A stretch of DNA of 64,000 nt from Lentzea terrae. Its GTDB lineage: Bacteria > Actinomycetota > Actinomycetes > Mycobacteriales > Pseudonocardiaceae. The notes below the pieces were generated by a model, which made no database searches, was not told where the DNA came from, and saw only the letters and a program-made list of their open reading frames with translations. The position numbers and the translations under genes were made by a program. The DNA lies in contig NZ_QFWW01000032.1 in assembly GCF_003265345.1 (NCBI RefSeq), positions 41,438 through 105,437 of the forward strand. Reading direction: 5' to 3'. The stretch's first letter is position 1; every line of letters starts with the position of its first letter. Below are positions 1 through 8,565 of the stretch, one piece after another.

Positions 1-1
1 G

Positions 2-574
2 ACCATCCCGCTGGGTTCGCGCGTGAGCCAGCCGGTGTCCTTCACGACCCCCGCCAGTGGCTCACGGGTGTACCTCGTCCTGTCCACCGCCAAGTCCGGC
101 GTCACCACGTTCACCGACACGGCCGAGTACTTCACGTTGGGCGCCGGCCAGGGTCCCACGCCCGGCAAGTACCGCATCGTCAACCGCAACAGCGGCAAGC
201 CGCTGGCCATCGCGGGCAACTCCACCGCCGACGGTGCCAAAACCGTGCAGCAGACCGGAAACGCGACCTGGACCATCAGCGCCGGGCAGAACGGAGCCTT
301 CACCCTGCGCTACGACGCGACCGGCAAGGTGCTCGACGTCAACGGTTCCTCTACCACCGCCGGGCTACAGCTACAGCAGTGGACCGCGAACAGCGGCACC
401 AACCAGCAGTGGTTCCTGCGGCCGGCGGCCGGTGGGTTCTTCACCATCGTCAACGTCGGCAACGGTCTCGCGGCGGACGTCTACGGAGCGTCCACAAGCG
501 ACGGTGCGCAGGTCGTGCAATGGACTGCCAACGGCGGCGCCAACCAGCAATGGCAATTCCTGCCGCAGTCCTGA
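2..574 (+). CDS. C-terminal part of a secreted protein with a ricin-type beta-trefoil lectin domain (5' end outside window)
   Basis: The frame is open from the first bases of the window, so this is the 3' end of a longer gene. The last ~130 residues form a ricin B-type beta-trefoil, with three repeats ending in the carbohydrate-binding Q-x-W signature (two clear cases read NQQWF and NQQWQF). In actinomycetes such modules usually sit at the C terminus of exported glycoside hydrolases or esterases and bind polysaccharide. The catalytic part is not in the window, so its activity is unknown. The preceding ~45 residues look like the end of a beta-rich domain. No regulatory link to the rest of the window is visible. 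Confidence 0.8.
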   Translation, partial: TIPLGSRVSQPVSFTTPASGSRVYLVLSTAKSGVTTFTDTAEYFTLGAGQGPTPGKYRIVNRNSGKPLAIAGNSTADGAKTVQQTGNATWTISAGQNGAFTLRYDATGKVLDVNGSSTTAGLQLQQWTANSGTNQQWFLRPAAGGFFTIVNVGNGLAADVYGASTSDGAQVVQWTANGGANQQWQFLPQS

Positions 575-827
575 CCTCAGGTGGACAGGAGGAAGATCGC
601 GGCGCCCAGCAGAAGTGCGAAGACCGCGAGCACGACGACGAGCGTGATGCCCGCCCTCGGTGCGCGGTGCGATGCACCGCACCGAGGGCGGCGACTACGT
701 CGTCAGGTTCACCTCGGCCAGCTGACCCAGCGCGGTGGGCAGCGGTTCGTAGTGCAGCACTGTACGTGCCGAGAAATACGTCCGTGCAGGCCAGCAGGCA
801 TCGGCGTGTTAGCGATCATCATCCGGC
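575..827. other. Intergenic debris with a short membrane-peptide tail and a hairpin
   Basis: No intact gene is seen. On the minus strand a frame ending at 577 encodes about 25 hydrophobic residues (a single membrane span ending FLLST) but has no convincing start. A second minus-strand frame ending at 700 looks like the C-terminal tail of another lost protein. An imperfect inverted repeat at 653-689 (11-bp outer stem) lies inside the first fragment. The stretch separates the lectin gene from the transposase remnant and looks like rearranged leftovers. Confidence 0.4.
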
Positions 828-1340
828 ATGATCGCGGCCGTGCTGGTCCGCTTCGCCTACCTCGCCGTCTCCCAGGTCTTCGCCGCGCTGTGGCTCTTGC
901 GTATGACCGATCGGGAGAAGGATGTCGAGATTCTCGCGTTACGCCACCAACTTGCGGTCCTGCACCGGCAACTCGGCGATCAGCGTCCACGATGGCGGCC
1001 TGAGGACAGGGTGTTGCTCGCAGCCTTGCTTGTGCCCGTGGCCCGCGCGACGTTGCGCCGGCTCCGGCTCTTGGTCAGCCCGGATACGGTGCTGAGGTGG
1101 CACCGCCACCTGATCAGCGCCGCCATGCCCGCATGAGCGTGAACCGAGCGCCCGGACGTCCGCGCACTGTCGCTTCGATCCGCCATCTCGTCCTGCGCCT
1201 GGCAACCGAGAACCCCTCGTGGGGGTATCGACGTATCCACGGTGAACTCGCGCTGCTCGGTGTCGCGATCGCCGCGTCGACGGTGTGGGAGATCCTCAAG
1301 ACTGACGGCATCGATCCGGCCCCGCGCCGGACAACCGTTA
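828..1340 (+). pseudogene. Transposase (integrase-type) remnant, frameshifted and 3'-truncated
   Basis: The first frame (828-1136) carries the N-terminal region typical of actinobacterial integrase-type transposases (DREKDVEILALRHQ, then SPDTVLRWHR). Near 1115 the reading moves to another frame, which continues with PGRPRTVASIRHLVLRL, SWGYRRIHGELALLG and STVWEILK. Similarity stops around 1340, before the DDE catalytic core, so the element cannot be active. At the break the sequence passes directly into a P-loop NTPase gene fragment on the opposite strand. No terminal inverted repeats or target duplication were identified. The exact IS family is uncertain (IS3/IS481-like). Confidence 0.75.
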
Positions 1341-1548
1341 CGAAGGTACTGGTCTTACCGGCACCACCGGTACCAAGAAGCGCGAAGGAGCTTTTCGCTT
1401 TGGGAAGCGTCGTGACTGCGGCAGGCCGTACGTCATCGCCGCTCAACCAGTCGTCCTCGGAAGGTGGCAGAAGGAAGCCATCATCGTCGAGCAGTACCGG
1501 ATGTGACGCCGGGAGTGCGTATCGGTGGAACTCCTTCGCCTCGGTCAT
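1341..1548 (-). pseudogene. N-terminal fragment of a P-loop NTPase, cut off by the transposase remnant
   Basis: Reading leftwards from an ATG at 1546-1548, the protein begins MTEAKEFHRYALPAS and reaches a Walker A motif (GTGGAGKT) after about 60 residues. About ten residues later the frame runs into the transposase remnant, so the nucleotide-binding domain and all else is missing. Large actinobacterial NACHT/STAND-like NTPases often begin this way, with a short beta-rich leader before the P-loop, but the family cannot be fixed from this piece. Confidence 0.5.
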
Positions 1549-1894
1549 CCTGCAGTCTCCGATCTCACCGCTGTTGCCGTGCCGACCGTAGAGCAGTTGG
1601 TTCACCAGTTCGATTCTGTGACCGCCGGTTGGGGTGGAGTGTCGCGATCGGCAGTTCTGCCGTACCAGACGAAGCCGCGTGAGTACACGGGACCACACCC
1701 CACCGCGACCCGATCACCCGATCGCAGGGCCAGGCCGTAGGCCCGTACGTCGTCAGCAGTACTCGGCGGCTTGATCAACGAGCATGAACCTGAGGCGGCC
1801 TGATACGGAGGTCAGACTCGTCGGACCACATTTTGGTACCCCACAGGGCACAGTCCGCTGGCCGGTCGAACGCACCTCCGCCTGGCTGAGGCAT
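1549..1894. other. Gap without a recognisable gene
   Basis: Several short frames cross this stretch but none shows a known domain or a good ribosome-binding site. It separates the truncated NTPase from the 3' end of the acyltransferase gene. No terminator-like hairpin was spotted. Confidence 0.4.
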
Positions 1895-3118
1895 TCAGCT
1901 GAGCAGGTCGAGCTCGGCCTGCAGCGCCTCAGTGAGCACGAGCAGGTCGGGCACATGATCGGGATCGGCGACCACCGTGATGGTGAACGTGTCGGCGTAG
2001 GACAAGGCCGCGAACGCCACCGTCACGTTGCCGGTGGTGGCCGACAGCGGAGTGAGGCCGACGACCGACGTGCCGGCCAGGCGCATGGGGTGATCAGGGC
2101 CGTGCACGTTGGTGACGAAGGTGTGCACCAAGCGTTGGTGGTTCATGAACCAACCCGCTGCCCCGAGCCCCTTCAACACCCGGAAGATCGGTGTGGCCGA
2201 CCTGACCGATTTCTTGTGTGACCGGGTGATGGCGGCGATCCGTGACAGACGTGACCAGTGGTCGCCGCCGGTCGGCAGCGCGACGGGCATGACGCCAGTG
2301 CTGTTGCCCAGGTGAGATGCCGTGGTAGATCGACGCGTCGACACGGGGATCGAGACGACCAGCTCGTTGACGTGGTCGCCGCGTCCGATCAGCACCGTGC
2401 CCAGTGCTCCCGTGACGGCGGTGAGCAAGGCGTCGTTGACCGTGCCCCCGCAGCGGTGTGCGGCGGCCTGCAGGCGGGACACGCTGGCGCGTGCGATGGT
2501 CTGCTGCCGCCGTGGGCCGGTCGACTGGTTCAGGGAGCAGCGCGCACCGCGTGAGGGCCACCGCAGCCCGGCGAACGAGTCGCGCCGAGGCAGTCTCAGC
2601 CGGGTCTTCCAGGCGTCCTTCGCGAGTTCACGACGGGAGGGCGCGACAGCGGGAAAGGGCACGGTCTCGGTAGGAGGTGCCCCGTCGACCAGGTTCGCCA
2701 GCACGGCGAGGCCGCCGATGCCATCGGACAACACGTGGTGAAACACCAGGATCAGCGCCGCTCTTTCCTCTGCCAGCCCGGTGACCAGCGTTGCTGACCA
2801 GAGTGGTGACGAGTGGGGCAACGGGCGAATTACCAGCGACGAGGCGATGTTCAGCAGCGCTGTCTCGTCGCCAGAAGCCGGGCAGACCATGCGATGCACG
2901 TGCCTGGTGATGTCGAACTCGGCGTCGTCGATCCAGACAGGGCGGCCACAACCGAACGGCGTCCGGATCAGACGCCGGCGCAGCCGCGGAACGGTCCGGA
3001 TGCGGTCCGCGAGCAGGGATTCGACGTCGCCAGGATCCCGTTCCAGCACGACTATCGCGCCGACCTGCATGTCCGAGGCCAGCGACACCATGTCGTCGGG
3101 ACTTGCCCGGTCGATCAT
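1895..3118 (-). CDS. Wax ester synthase/diacylglycerol acyltransferase (WS/DGAT, Tgs family)
   Basis: The 407-residue product belongs to the WS/DGAT family, which esterifies diacylglycerol or fatty alcohols with acyl-CoA to make storage triacylglycerol or wax. The catalytic HHxxxDG motif is present (FHHVLSDGIGG), as is the C-terminal family signature NVHGPDHP. The start at 3116-3118 is chosen because it overlaps the stop of the upstream gene by ATGA, implying translational coupling; an in-frame upstream extension would lie inside that gene. In Mycobacterium tuberculosis tgs1 is a core DosR-regulon gene and makes storage lipid during hypoxia. Here the operon also has a DosR-like site upstream, so the same role is inferred. 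The protein is a little shorter than the usual 450-480 residues. Confidence 0.88.
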   Translation of the reverse strand: MIDRASPDDMVSLASDMQVGAIVVLERDPGDVESLLADRIRTVPRLRRRLIRTPFGCGRPVWIDDAEFDITRHVHRMVCPASGDETALLNIASSLVIRPLPHSSPLWSATLVTGLAEERAALILVFHHVLSDGIGGLAVLANLVDGAPPTETVPFPAVAPSRRELAKDAWKTRLRLPRRDSFAGLRWPSRGARCSLNQSTGPRRQQTIARASVSRLQAAAHRCGGTVNDALLTAVTGALGTVLIGRGDHVNELVVSIPVSTRRSTTASHLGNSTGVMPVALPTGGDHWSRLSRIAAITRSHKKSVRSATPIFRVLKGLGAAGWFMNHQRLVHTFVTNVHGPDHPMRLAGTSVVGLTPLSATTGNVTVAFAALSYADTFTITVVADPDHVPDLLVLTEALQAELDLLS

Positions 3119-3738
3119 CGGAGGTGCCGTTCGGCCCGCTGCTTGATGCCGCGCAACATCTTCTGCTCCATCACCAGGCTTCCCGGCTCCATCACGAGCT
3201 GGTTGAACCACCGGACGAGCAGCGACGCGTCAGGGACGGCGATGCGGTTGCGGCTGATCAGCCTGGTACCGCCGGGGATCTCGTGCAGCACGAATGCCCA
3301 GACCCACCGCATGTCGTCGGAACGCAGCACGAGCGCGTGATCGGGTTCGAGAATCTCCACCAGCAGCTTGGGCCCTCCTTCCCCGACCGGCAGGACGTCA
3401 CCGACGTGCAGGTCCTGGAACTGCGGAAGGATCTCGTCGGCGCTGTGCATGTTCAGGCCGAACAGGTTCTCGATCCAGTCATAGGTGTAGGCGCCGCCGC
3501 GCCCGCTGCCCATCTGCACCAGCCACGGCCAGATTCGGCCGGGAGACGCCGCGACGGTGATCGCGCGGGTGGTCATCAGGTCGGGTTGGCGCAGCAGGTC
3601 GTCACCGGGCAACGTGGCCCGAGCCTCCTCCTCGGTCGCGCCCCAGGTCAGGCACCACTCGCGCCACAACAGTGGATACGACGCCACAGCTGCGACGGTG
3701 CCGCCCATTGCCAGTCCCGCGATCTTGGCTGTCCTCAT
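3115..3738 (-). CDS. SRPBCC-fold protein with N-terminal membrane anchor
   Basis: The 207-residue protein starts with a hydrophobic segment (GLAMGGTVAAVASYPLLW) followed by a START/SRPBCC-like lipid- or ligand-binding domain (ITVAASPGRIWPWLVQMG, then LFGLNMHSADEILP and a C-terminal helix). Such proteins cradle hydrophobic ligands, but no catalytic residues can be assigned. It is the first gene of a two-gene operon with the acyltransferase (4-bp overlap), suggesting a part in lipid handling (inference). The start at 3738 is the first ATG in the frame, 37 bp downstream of the DosR-like site at 3775-3788. Confidence 0.75.
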   Translation of the reverse strand: MRTAKIAGLAMGGTVAAVASYPLLWREWCLTWGATEEEARATLPGDDLLRQPDLMTTRAITVAASPGRIWPWLVQMGSGRGGAYTYDWIENLFGLNMHSADEILPQFQDLHVGDVLPVGEGGPKLLVEILEPDHALVLRSDDMRWVWAFVLHEIPGGTRLISRNRIAVPDASLLVRWFNQLVMEPGSLVMEQKMLRGIKQRAERHLR

Positions 3739-3774
3739 GACTTCTACGGTGCTTCGGCTTGTGTCGATTGCTCA

Positions 3775-3788
3775 GAGCCCTAGGACCC
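3775..3788 (-). promoter_or_regulatory. DosR-like box upstream of the acyltransferase operon
   Basis: Read on the minus strand the site is GGGTCCTAGGGCTC, a near-palindrome of the mycobacterial DosR type (GGGACNNNNGTCCC). It lies 37 bp before the operon's first start codon. It is one of the weaker members of the set in this window. Confidence 0.45.
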
Positions 3789-3872
3789 GACCTCGCAAGG
3801 TCGTCCGTTCGATAGAGCAGGATGACTTTCAGCAAACGAAAACCTCCTAAGTGACGTCGTAGGCCGGTGCTA

Positions 3873-3909
3873 GGGACCTAGGCCGGTCCCAGGTGGGGAC
3901 CTTCGGATT
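3873..3909 (+). promoter_or_regulatory. Pair of DosR-like boxes upstream of the copper operon
   Basis: GGGACCTAGGCCGG (3873-3886) and GGGACCTTCGGATT (3896-3909) start exactly 23 bp apart in the same orientation, 84-120 bp ahead of the first gene of the rightward operon. The same 23-bp offset recurs in other intergenic regions of the window. Both have a perfect left half-site and a degenerate right half. Confidence 0.55.
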
Positions 3910-3992
3910 CCGCCGGTCGCGACGAGCTGCTCTGCTGACCAGCGGTTCAGGCGATGATGCTCGAAGACGTCCAGGTAGCAGAGGAGGACGTC

Positions 3993-4202
3993 GTGAAGCG
4001 CTACCACTTCGGGCTGTACGCGATCGCACTCGCGATCCTGATCGTCGGCCTCGCCTTCGTAGGAGTTCCTGTCCAGACGATGTTGTTCGGTCTGGTCGTG
4101 CTGGCTTGTCCGCTGATGATGATGTTCATGATGGGCGGTCACGGCGGTCACGGTGGATCCGATCAGCAGGATCGCGACCACCACACGACCGGTCGGCAGT
4201 GA
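3993..4202 (+). CDS. Small DUF2933-like membrane protein with a Met/His-rich tail
   Basis: The 69-residue protein has two hydrophobic stretches, the second ending CPLMMMFMMGG, followed by a HGGHGG tail. This matches the small DUF2933-type proteins often found next to copper-resistance genes. The GTG at 3993 is preferred to the ATG at 3954 because a strong GAGGAGG lies 6 bp upstream of it. Its stop overlaps the next start (TGATG). The Met/His-rich tail could bind copper (inference). No enzymatic role is expected. Confidence 0.7.
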   Translation: MKRYHFGLYAIALAILIVGLAFVGVPVQTMLFGLVVLACPLMMMFMMGGHGGHGGSDQQDRDHHTTGRQ

Positions 4203-4642
4203 TGGCGGCGAGGAACGCGGTGCGGGCCGGAGTCGTGGCGGCTGTTGCCCTTGCGGCGTTCTACGCGCTGGTTGTCGGTTTCGCGGGCGGTCTTGAGCAC
4301 CTGGGGCAGCAGACGGTCGAGGACTGGCCCTGGCTCGTGATGATCGTCGGCGGATTCGGCACGCAGATCGGACTCTTCGCCGAACTCCGCCGGCGCAAGC
4401 GGCTGCACGCCGACGTGCGCGCCGCGACGGGTGGCGGCGCGGGAGCCTCCGCAGTCGGCATGGTGGCGTGCTGCGCCCACCACATCGCCGACCTGGCGCC
4501 GGTCATCGGCGCGTCCGGTGCCGCCGTGTTCCTGACCGAGTACCGGACTCCGATCATGGCGGCCGGCATCGCGATCAACGCACTCGGCGTCTTCCTCGCA
4601 GCGCGCAGATTGCGCCGCATGCCGGTCCCAACAGGACGGTGA
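4202..4642 (+). CDS. Multi-spanning membrane protein with a Cys-Cys-x-His-His motif, copper operon
   Basis: The 146-residue protein has about four hydrophobic segments. Between the second and third lies MVACCAHHIADLAP, a cluster of two Cys and two His that could coordinate copper. The family is common in operons with multicopper oxidases and copper ATPases, but its biochemical role is not established. The start ATG overlaps the previous stop by one base, so the two genes are probably co-translated. A longer upstream frame was rejected because it would overlap the whole DUF2933-like gene. Confidence 0.68.
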   Translation: MAARNAVRAGVVAAVALAAFYALVVGFAGGLEHLGQQTVEDWPWLVMIVGGFGTQIGLFAELRRRKRLHADVRAATGGGAGASAVGMVACCAHHIADLAPVIGASGAAVFLTEYRTPIMAAGIAINALGVFLAARRLRRMPVPTGR

Positions 4643-4647
4643 GAACG

Positions 4648-5073
4648 ATGGTCCACATCACCACGTCGCGACGCGGAGTCGCCGTCGTCGCCGCGATCGC
4701 CCTGGTCGTCCTCGGCGTGGTCGCCTGGTCCGCCACCCGTTCCGGCTCGGCCCCGGCGGATCTGGGTACGCGCACCACGCGGGCCGGCGAGGTCGAGGTG
4801 ACGATGACCGCGCTGACCCTGGACCACTCAGGTGCCGTCTTCGGGGTCGAGTTCGACACGCACACCGTGGAACTGGGGCTCGACCCGGCCACCGCCGTCA
4901 TGACCGTGAACGGCACTCAAGCCGGCGGAGCGGCTTGGGACGGTTCCGGACCCGGTGGGCACCACCGCGAAGGGACGCTGCGGTTCACCACGCCGGTTCC
5001 GTCGGGCGCCGCGGTCGAACTGCGCATCACCGGACTGCCTCAGGACGCGATCGGCACCTGGACCGCGCCATGA
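4648..5073 (+). CDS. Putative exported copper-operon protein with N-terminal membrane anchor
   Basis: The 141 residues begin with a basic stretch and a hydrophobic segment (AVVAAIALVVLGVVAWSA), acting as an uncleaved anchor or signal peptide. A beta-rich extracellular domain of about 105 residues follows, with short His-containing loops (DHSGAV, GGHHREG). No known family was recognised. It sits between a putative copper-binding membrane protein and an ABC exporter whose start overlaps its stop (ATGA at 5070-5073). A metallochaperone or sensor-like role outside the membrane is a guess from context. Confidence 0.6.
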   Translation: MVHITTSRRGVAVVAAIALVVLGVVAWSATRSGSAPADLGTRTTRAGEVEVTMTALTLDHSGAVFGVEFDTHTVELGLDPATAVMTVNGTQAGGAAWDGSGPGGHHREGTLRFTTPVPSGAAVELRITGLPQDAIGTWTAP

Positions 5074-5714
5074 CCACCACAGACCTACCTCTGCGGACCG
5101 CGGTGCTGGAGGCGTCCGGCCTCGAGAAGAGCTATCGGCGGGGTTTCCGGCAGCGCCGGAAGGTGTTGCGGGGCGCGGACCTCAGGCTGCTGCCAGGTGA
5201 GGTCGTCGGCCTGGTGGGGGAGAACGGCTCGGGCAAGTCGACGCTGATGAAGATACTCGTCCGGGCGTTACAGCCGGACGCGGGGACGGTGTCGGTCGTG
5301 GGCAGGCTCGGGTACTGCCCGCAGGAACCGGTGTACTACGAGCGGCTCACGTGCGACGAGCACTTCGAACTGTTCGGGCGCGCCTACCGGATGAGCCAGC
5401 AGGCCGAGCGGCGGGCGCGGCGCGAGCTGTACGCGGCGCTGGGGTTCGAGCGGTACGCCGCGACCCGCGCCGACCAGCTCTCCGGCGGCACGTTGGCGAA
5501 GCTGAACCTGGGTCTCGCACTGCTCGCCGATCCGGAGGTCCTGCTGCTGGACGAGCCCTACGCCGGGTTCGACTGGGACACCTATCTGCGGTTCTGGGAA
5601 CTCGTCGCCCAACGACGCGAGCAAGGCCGATCGGTGCTGATCATCAGCCATTTCGTCGCCGACGAGGAGCGCTTCGACCGCATCGTCCACCTCAGTGACG
5701 GACAGACGCGATGA
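5070..5714 (+). CDS. ABC transporter ATP-binding protein
   Basis: The 214-residue ATPase has all the core motifs: Walker A GENGSGKST, a signature LSGGTLAKLN (variant of LSGGQ), Walker B LLLLDEP and the switch His (ISHF). It is shorter than typical drug-exporter ATPases because it has no C-terminal extension. It overlaps its membrane partner at 5711-5714 and the preceding gene at 5070-5073, so exporter and copper genes are one transcription unit. The substrate is unknown; the arrangement recalls NosF-type ATPases that accompany copper-enzyme maturation, which is only an analogy. Confidence 0.85.
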   Translation: MTTTDLPLRTAVLEASGLEKSYRRGFRQRRKVLRGADLRLLPGEVVGLVGENGSGKSTLMKILVRALQPDAGTVSVVGRLGYCPQEPVYYERLTCDEHFELFGRAYRMSQQAERRARRELYAALGFERYAATRADQLSGGTLAKLNLGLALLADPEVLLLDEPYAGFDWDTYLRFWELVAQRREQGRSVLIISHFVADEERFDRIVHLSDGQTR

Positions 5715-7171
5715 CGACGCTGTTGTTCGTGCGGCGCTTCCTGGCCGACTACGCGCGCAACCCGGTCAACCCGTTGGTGCTTGTGCTGGTGCCGGTGGTG
5801 TTCGTGGTTGTGGCGGCGGGATCGATGGCCGAGGCCGCGAAGCTGCTCGGCGGCACCGGGCCGTCGGTCGAGACCGCCGCCGCGGGTTGGGCGGCGGGTT
5901 TCCTGGCGGGGATCGCTTCGTACTTCCAGTTGCGGGCGGCGAGGGCGGCTGACCGCAGGCTCGTGCTCGCCGGCTTGCCGTCCGCACGACTGGTCAGCGC
6001 GCGCGTGGCGACCGGCCTGGCGCTGGCGGTGCTGGCCTCCGCGGCGGCATTGGTGGCGCTCCCCGCCCGCACCGGGATCGACCAGCCGTGGCGCGTGGCC
6101 GCCGGGACGCTGATGTTCGCGGTGATCTACCTCGCCATCGGAGCGGTGACCGGTGTCCTGGTGCACAACCAGGTCAACGGCACCGTGCTGATCCTGTTCG
6201 TCTGGATCATGGACGTGTTCTTCGGTCCCGCCGTGGGCTCGCCGGACCGGCTCGCGACCCGGTGGCTGCCGACGCACTTCGTTACGCTGTGGATGATCGA
6301 CCTGCCGTCCCGGCACGGTGGCCGCCTCGGAGACCTCGGCTGGGCACTCGCCTGGACGATCGGTGCACTCATCACCGCCTGCGTCGTTGTCGCCGCGACC
6401 ACGCGAATCGCACGTGGTGGCCGGACCTGGGGCAGCTTTACCACCGCGTTGCGGATGGGACTGCGCGACTACCGCCGCAACCCGGTGCTCTGGGCGTTGC
6501 TGGTGGTGGTGCCGGTCGTGTTCATCTGGCTGTCCAAGGTGATCACGCCGGACGACACCACGTCGCTGTCCCTTGTGGACGACGGAAGGAAGTCGCTGTT
6601 CTCGTTCTGGCTTCCGAACATGCACGCCGGCACCATGACCCCGATCGCCGTCGCCTCGCTGGCCGCGCTCGCCGGGTTGTTCGCCGTCCTCGACGCCCGC
6701 TCCGGCGACCAGCGCCTCACCCTCGCCGGGTTCCGTACCCGTACGCTGCTGGCCGCACGGTTGAGCATGATCGGTTTGGTCGTGCTGCTGGTGACCGCGG
6801 CTACTCTTGCCGTCACCGCCACGGTGTTCGACGCCGAGCAATGGGCCGTCTACGCGGGCGGCAACGCGTTGCTGGCCGCAACCTACGCCCTCATCGGCGT
6901 GTGCATCGGGCCGATCTTCGGCCGGGTGTCGGGTGTGCTGATCGCCTTCCTGCTGCCGTTTCTGGACGTGGGGATCGCACAGAGCCCGATGCTGCGCGCC
7001 GAACCGGCGGACTGGGCCCGGTTCCTGCCGGGCTACGGCGCCGATCGCGTGCTGCTGGACGGCGGGCTGACCGCGAGCTTCGACGAGACCGCGGCGTTGT
7101 TGCTGGGTCTCGGCTGGCTGCTTGTACTCGGTGTGCTGGCCGCGAGGCTCTTCAGAAGGGCGACGACATGA
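5711..7171 (+). CDS. ABC transporter permease, two homologous halves
   Basis: The 486-residue protein has about twelve predicted membrane spans in two similar halves. Each half starts with a FxxxDYxRNPV(N/L) motif (residues ~8-20 and ~250-262), which suggests internal duplication of a six-span unit. It is paired with the single ATPase encoded just upstream. Its stop overlaps the start of the multicopper oxidase by ATGA. The transported substrate is unknown; given its neighbours, export of a copper-related compound or assistance to oxidase maturation is plausible. Confidence 0.82.
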   Translation: MTTLLFVRRFLADYARNPVNPLVLVLVPVVFVVVAAGSMAEAAKLLGGTGPSVETAAAGWAAGFLAGIASYFQLRAARAADRRLVLAGLPSARLVSARVATGLALAVLASAAALVALPARTGIDQPWRVAAGTLMFAVIYLAIGAVTGVLVHNQVNGTVLILFVWIMDVFFGPAVGSPDRLATRWLPTHFVTLWMIDLPSRHGGRLGDLGWALAWTIGALITACVVVAATTRIARGGRTWGSFTTALRMGLRDYRRNPVLWALLVVVPVVFIWLSKVITPDDTTSLSLVDDGRKSLFSFWLPNMHAGTMTPIAVASLAALAGLFAVLDARSGDQRLTLAGFRTRTLLAARLSMIGLVVLLVTAATLAVTATVFDAEQWAVYAGGNALLAATYALIGVCIGPIFGRVSGVLIAFLLPFLDVGIAQSPMLRAEPADWARFLPGYGADRVLLDGGLTASFDETAALLLGLGWLLVLGVLAARLFRRATT

Positions 7172-8565
7172 ACTCGTTCAGCCGCCGGGCCTTTCTCGGC
7201 ACCGTTGCACTCGGACTGGCCGGGTGCTCGGCGGAGAACCGGCTGATCCTGCCGACCGATCCGATGGTGAGCCGCACGGAGTCGGCTCGCGGTGGCAGCG
7301 GCCGTGCCCGTGCGGTCACGCTGACCGCGACCCGGAGCCAGATCGACCTCGGTGGTCCGGTGGTCGAGACGTGGACCTACGACGGAGCTCTGCCAGGCAG
7401 GGAGATCCGCGTCGGCGCTGGCGACCTCGTCGAGGCCCGGCTGGTGAACCGGCTGCCCGCGGAGACGTCGATCCACTGGCACGGGCTGGCGCTGCGCAAC
7501 GACATGGACGGCGTGCCTCTCGTGACCCAGGCCGCGATCAAACCGGGGGAGGACTTCACCTACCGGTTCGTCGCGCCAACGCCCGGTACGCACTGGCTCC
7601 ACCCGCACACCGGGACTCAGCTCGACCGCGGCCTGTACGCGCCCTTGATCGTCGAGGACTCCGCCGAACCCGGCAGGTACGACGCGGAGTGGGTGGTCGT
7701 GCTCGACGACTGGCTCGACGGGACCGGCACGAACCCGGACGAGGTGTTCGCGGGACTGCGGCGGCGCGGCGGGCACTCGATGCACGGCATGACCGGGCTG
7801 GGCGGGGACGTGCCTCATCCGCACCACCTGATCAACGGCCGAGTCGCGGCCGCGCCCGTCACGTTCGCTGCGAAGCCGGGCCACCGCTTGCGGATCCGGT
7901 TCATCAACGCGGCCGCGGACACCGCGTACCGGGTCGCACTGGGTGGCCATCGCATGACGGTCACCCACACCGACGGGTTCCCCGTGACCCCAGCGGACAC
8001 CGACGCCCTGGTCATCGGTATGGGCGAGCGCTACGACGTGCTCATCACGTTGGCGGACGGCGTGTTCCCGCTTGTAGCGCTCGCGGAAGGCAAGAACGCC
8101 AATGCCCAGGCGGTCGTGCGCACCGGCTCCGGCGCCGTTCCCGACGTGCGTCCTGCCGAGCTGGACGGCAAGGTCGTGACGTACGACCAGCTCAAGGCGG
8201 TGCATTCGCTGGGCGTGAGGAAACCGGACCTGGTGCACCGGGTGGCCCTGACCGGGGGAATGATGAGCTACGAGTGGGGCATCAACGGCCGCGCCGGCGA
8301 CCTCACCCCGGCACGTGTCCGAAGTGGACAGCGAGTCCGGCTGGAGTTCGTCAACACCACGATGATGTGGCACCCGATGCACCTGCACGGACACACCTTC
8401 CAGCTGAACGGCCCGCGCAAGGACACCGTGATCGTGCGGCCCGGCCAGACCGTGGCGTGTGAGTTCGACGCGGACAACCCCGGCCAGTGGATGGTTCACT
8501 GCCACAACGCCTACCACGCCGAAGCCGGGATGATGTCCGTGCTCGGCTATGAGGAGTCTCGATGA
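7168..8565 (+). CDS. Multicopper oxidase (Tat-exported, lipoprotein-like)
   Basis: The 465-residue protein begins with a twin-arginine motif (SRRAFLG) and then a lipobox-like LAGC, so it is probably exported folded by Tat and possibly lipid-anchored. All copper-site signatures of a three-domain laccase/CueO-type oxidase are present: HWHG, HPHTG, HPMHLHGHTF and HCHNAYHAEAGMM. Such enzymes oxidise Cu(I) or phenolics with reduction of O2 to water and protect against copper. The gene overlaps both neighbours by ATGA, placing it between the exporter and the copper ATPase. Confidence 0.93.
   Translation: MNSFSRRAFLGTVALGLAGCSAENRLILPTDPMVSRTESARGGSGRARAVTLTATRSQIDLGGPVVETWTYDGALPGREIRVGAGDLVEARLVNRLPAETSIHWHGLALRNDMDGVPLVTQAAIKPGEDFTYRFVAPTPGTHWLHPHTGTQLDRGLYAPLIVEDSAEPGRYDAEWVVVLDDWLDGTGTNPDEVFAGLRRRGGHSMHGMTGLGGDVPHPHHLINGRVAAAPVTFAAKPGHRLRIRFINAAADTAYRVALGGHRMTVTHTDGFPVTPADTDALVIGMGERYDVLITLADGVFPLVALAEGKNANAQAVVRTGSGAVPDVRPAELDGKVVTYDQLKAVHSLGVRKPDLVHRVALTGGMMSYEWGINGRAGDLTPARVRSGQRVRLEFVNTTMMWHPMHLHGHTFQLNGPRKDTVIVRPGQTVACEFDADNPGQWMVHCHNAYHAEAGMMSVLGYEESR

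Noticed and set aside
653..689. Inverted repeat as terminator of the lectin gene
   Set aside because: It lies about 80 bp after the stop, inside another gene fragment, is imperfect and has no T-run.
1525..1740. 71-residue plus-strand frame beyond the NTPase fragment
   Set aside because: It has no domain or ribosome-binding site and overlaps the start of the NTPase on the other strand.
7033..8517. 494-residue frame antisense to the multicopper oxidase
   Set aside because: No recognisable protein features, while the sense strand has all four copper-site motifs.
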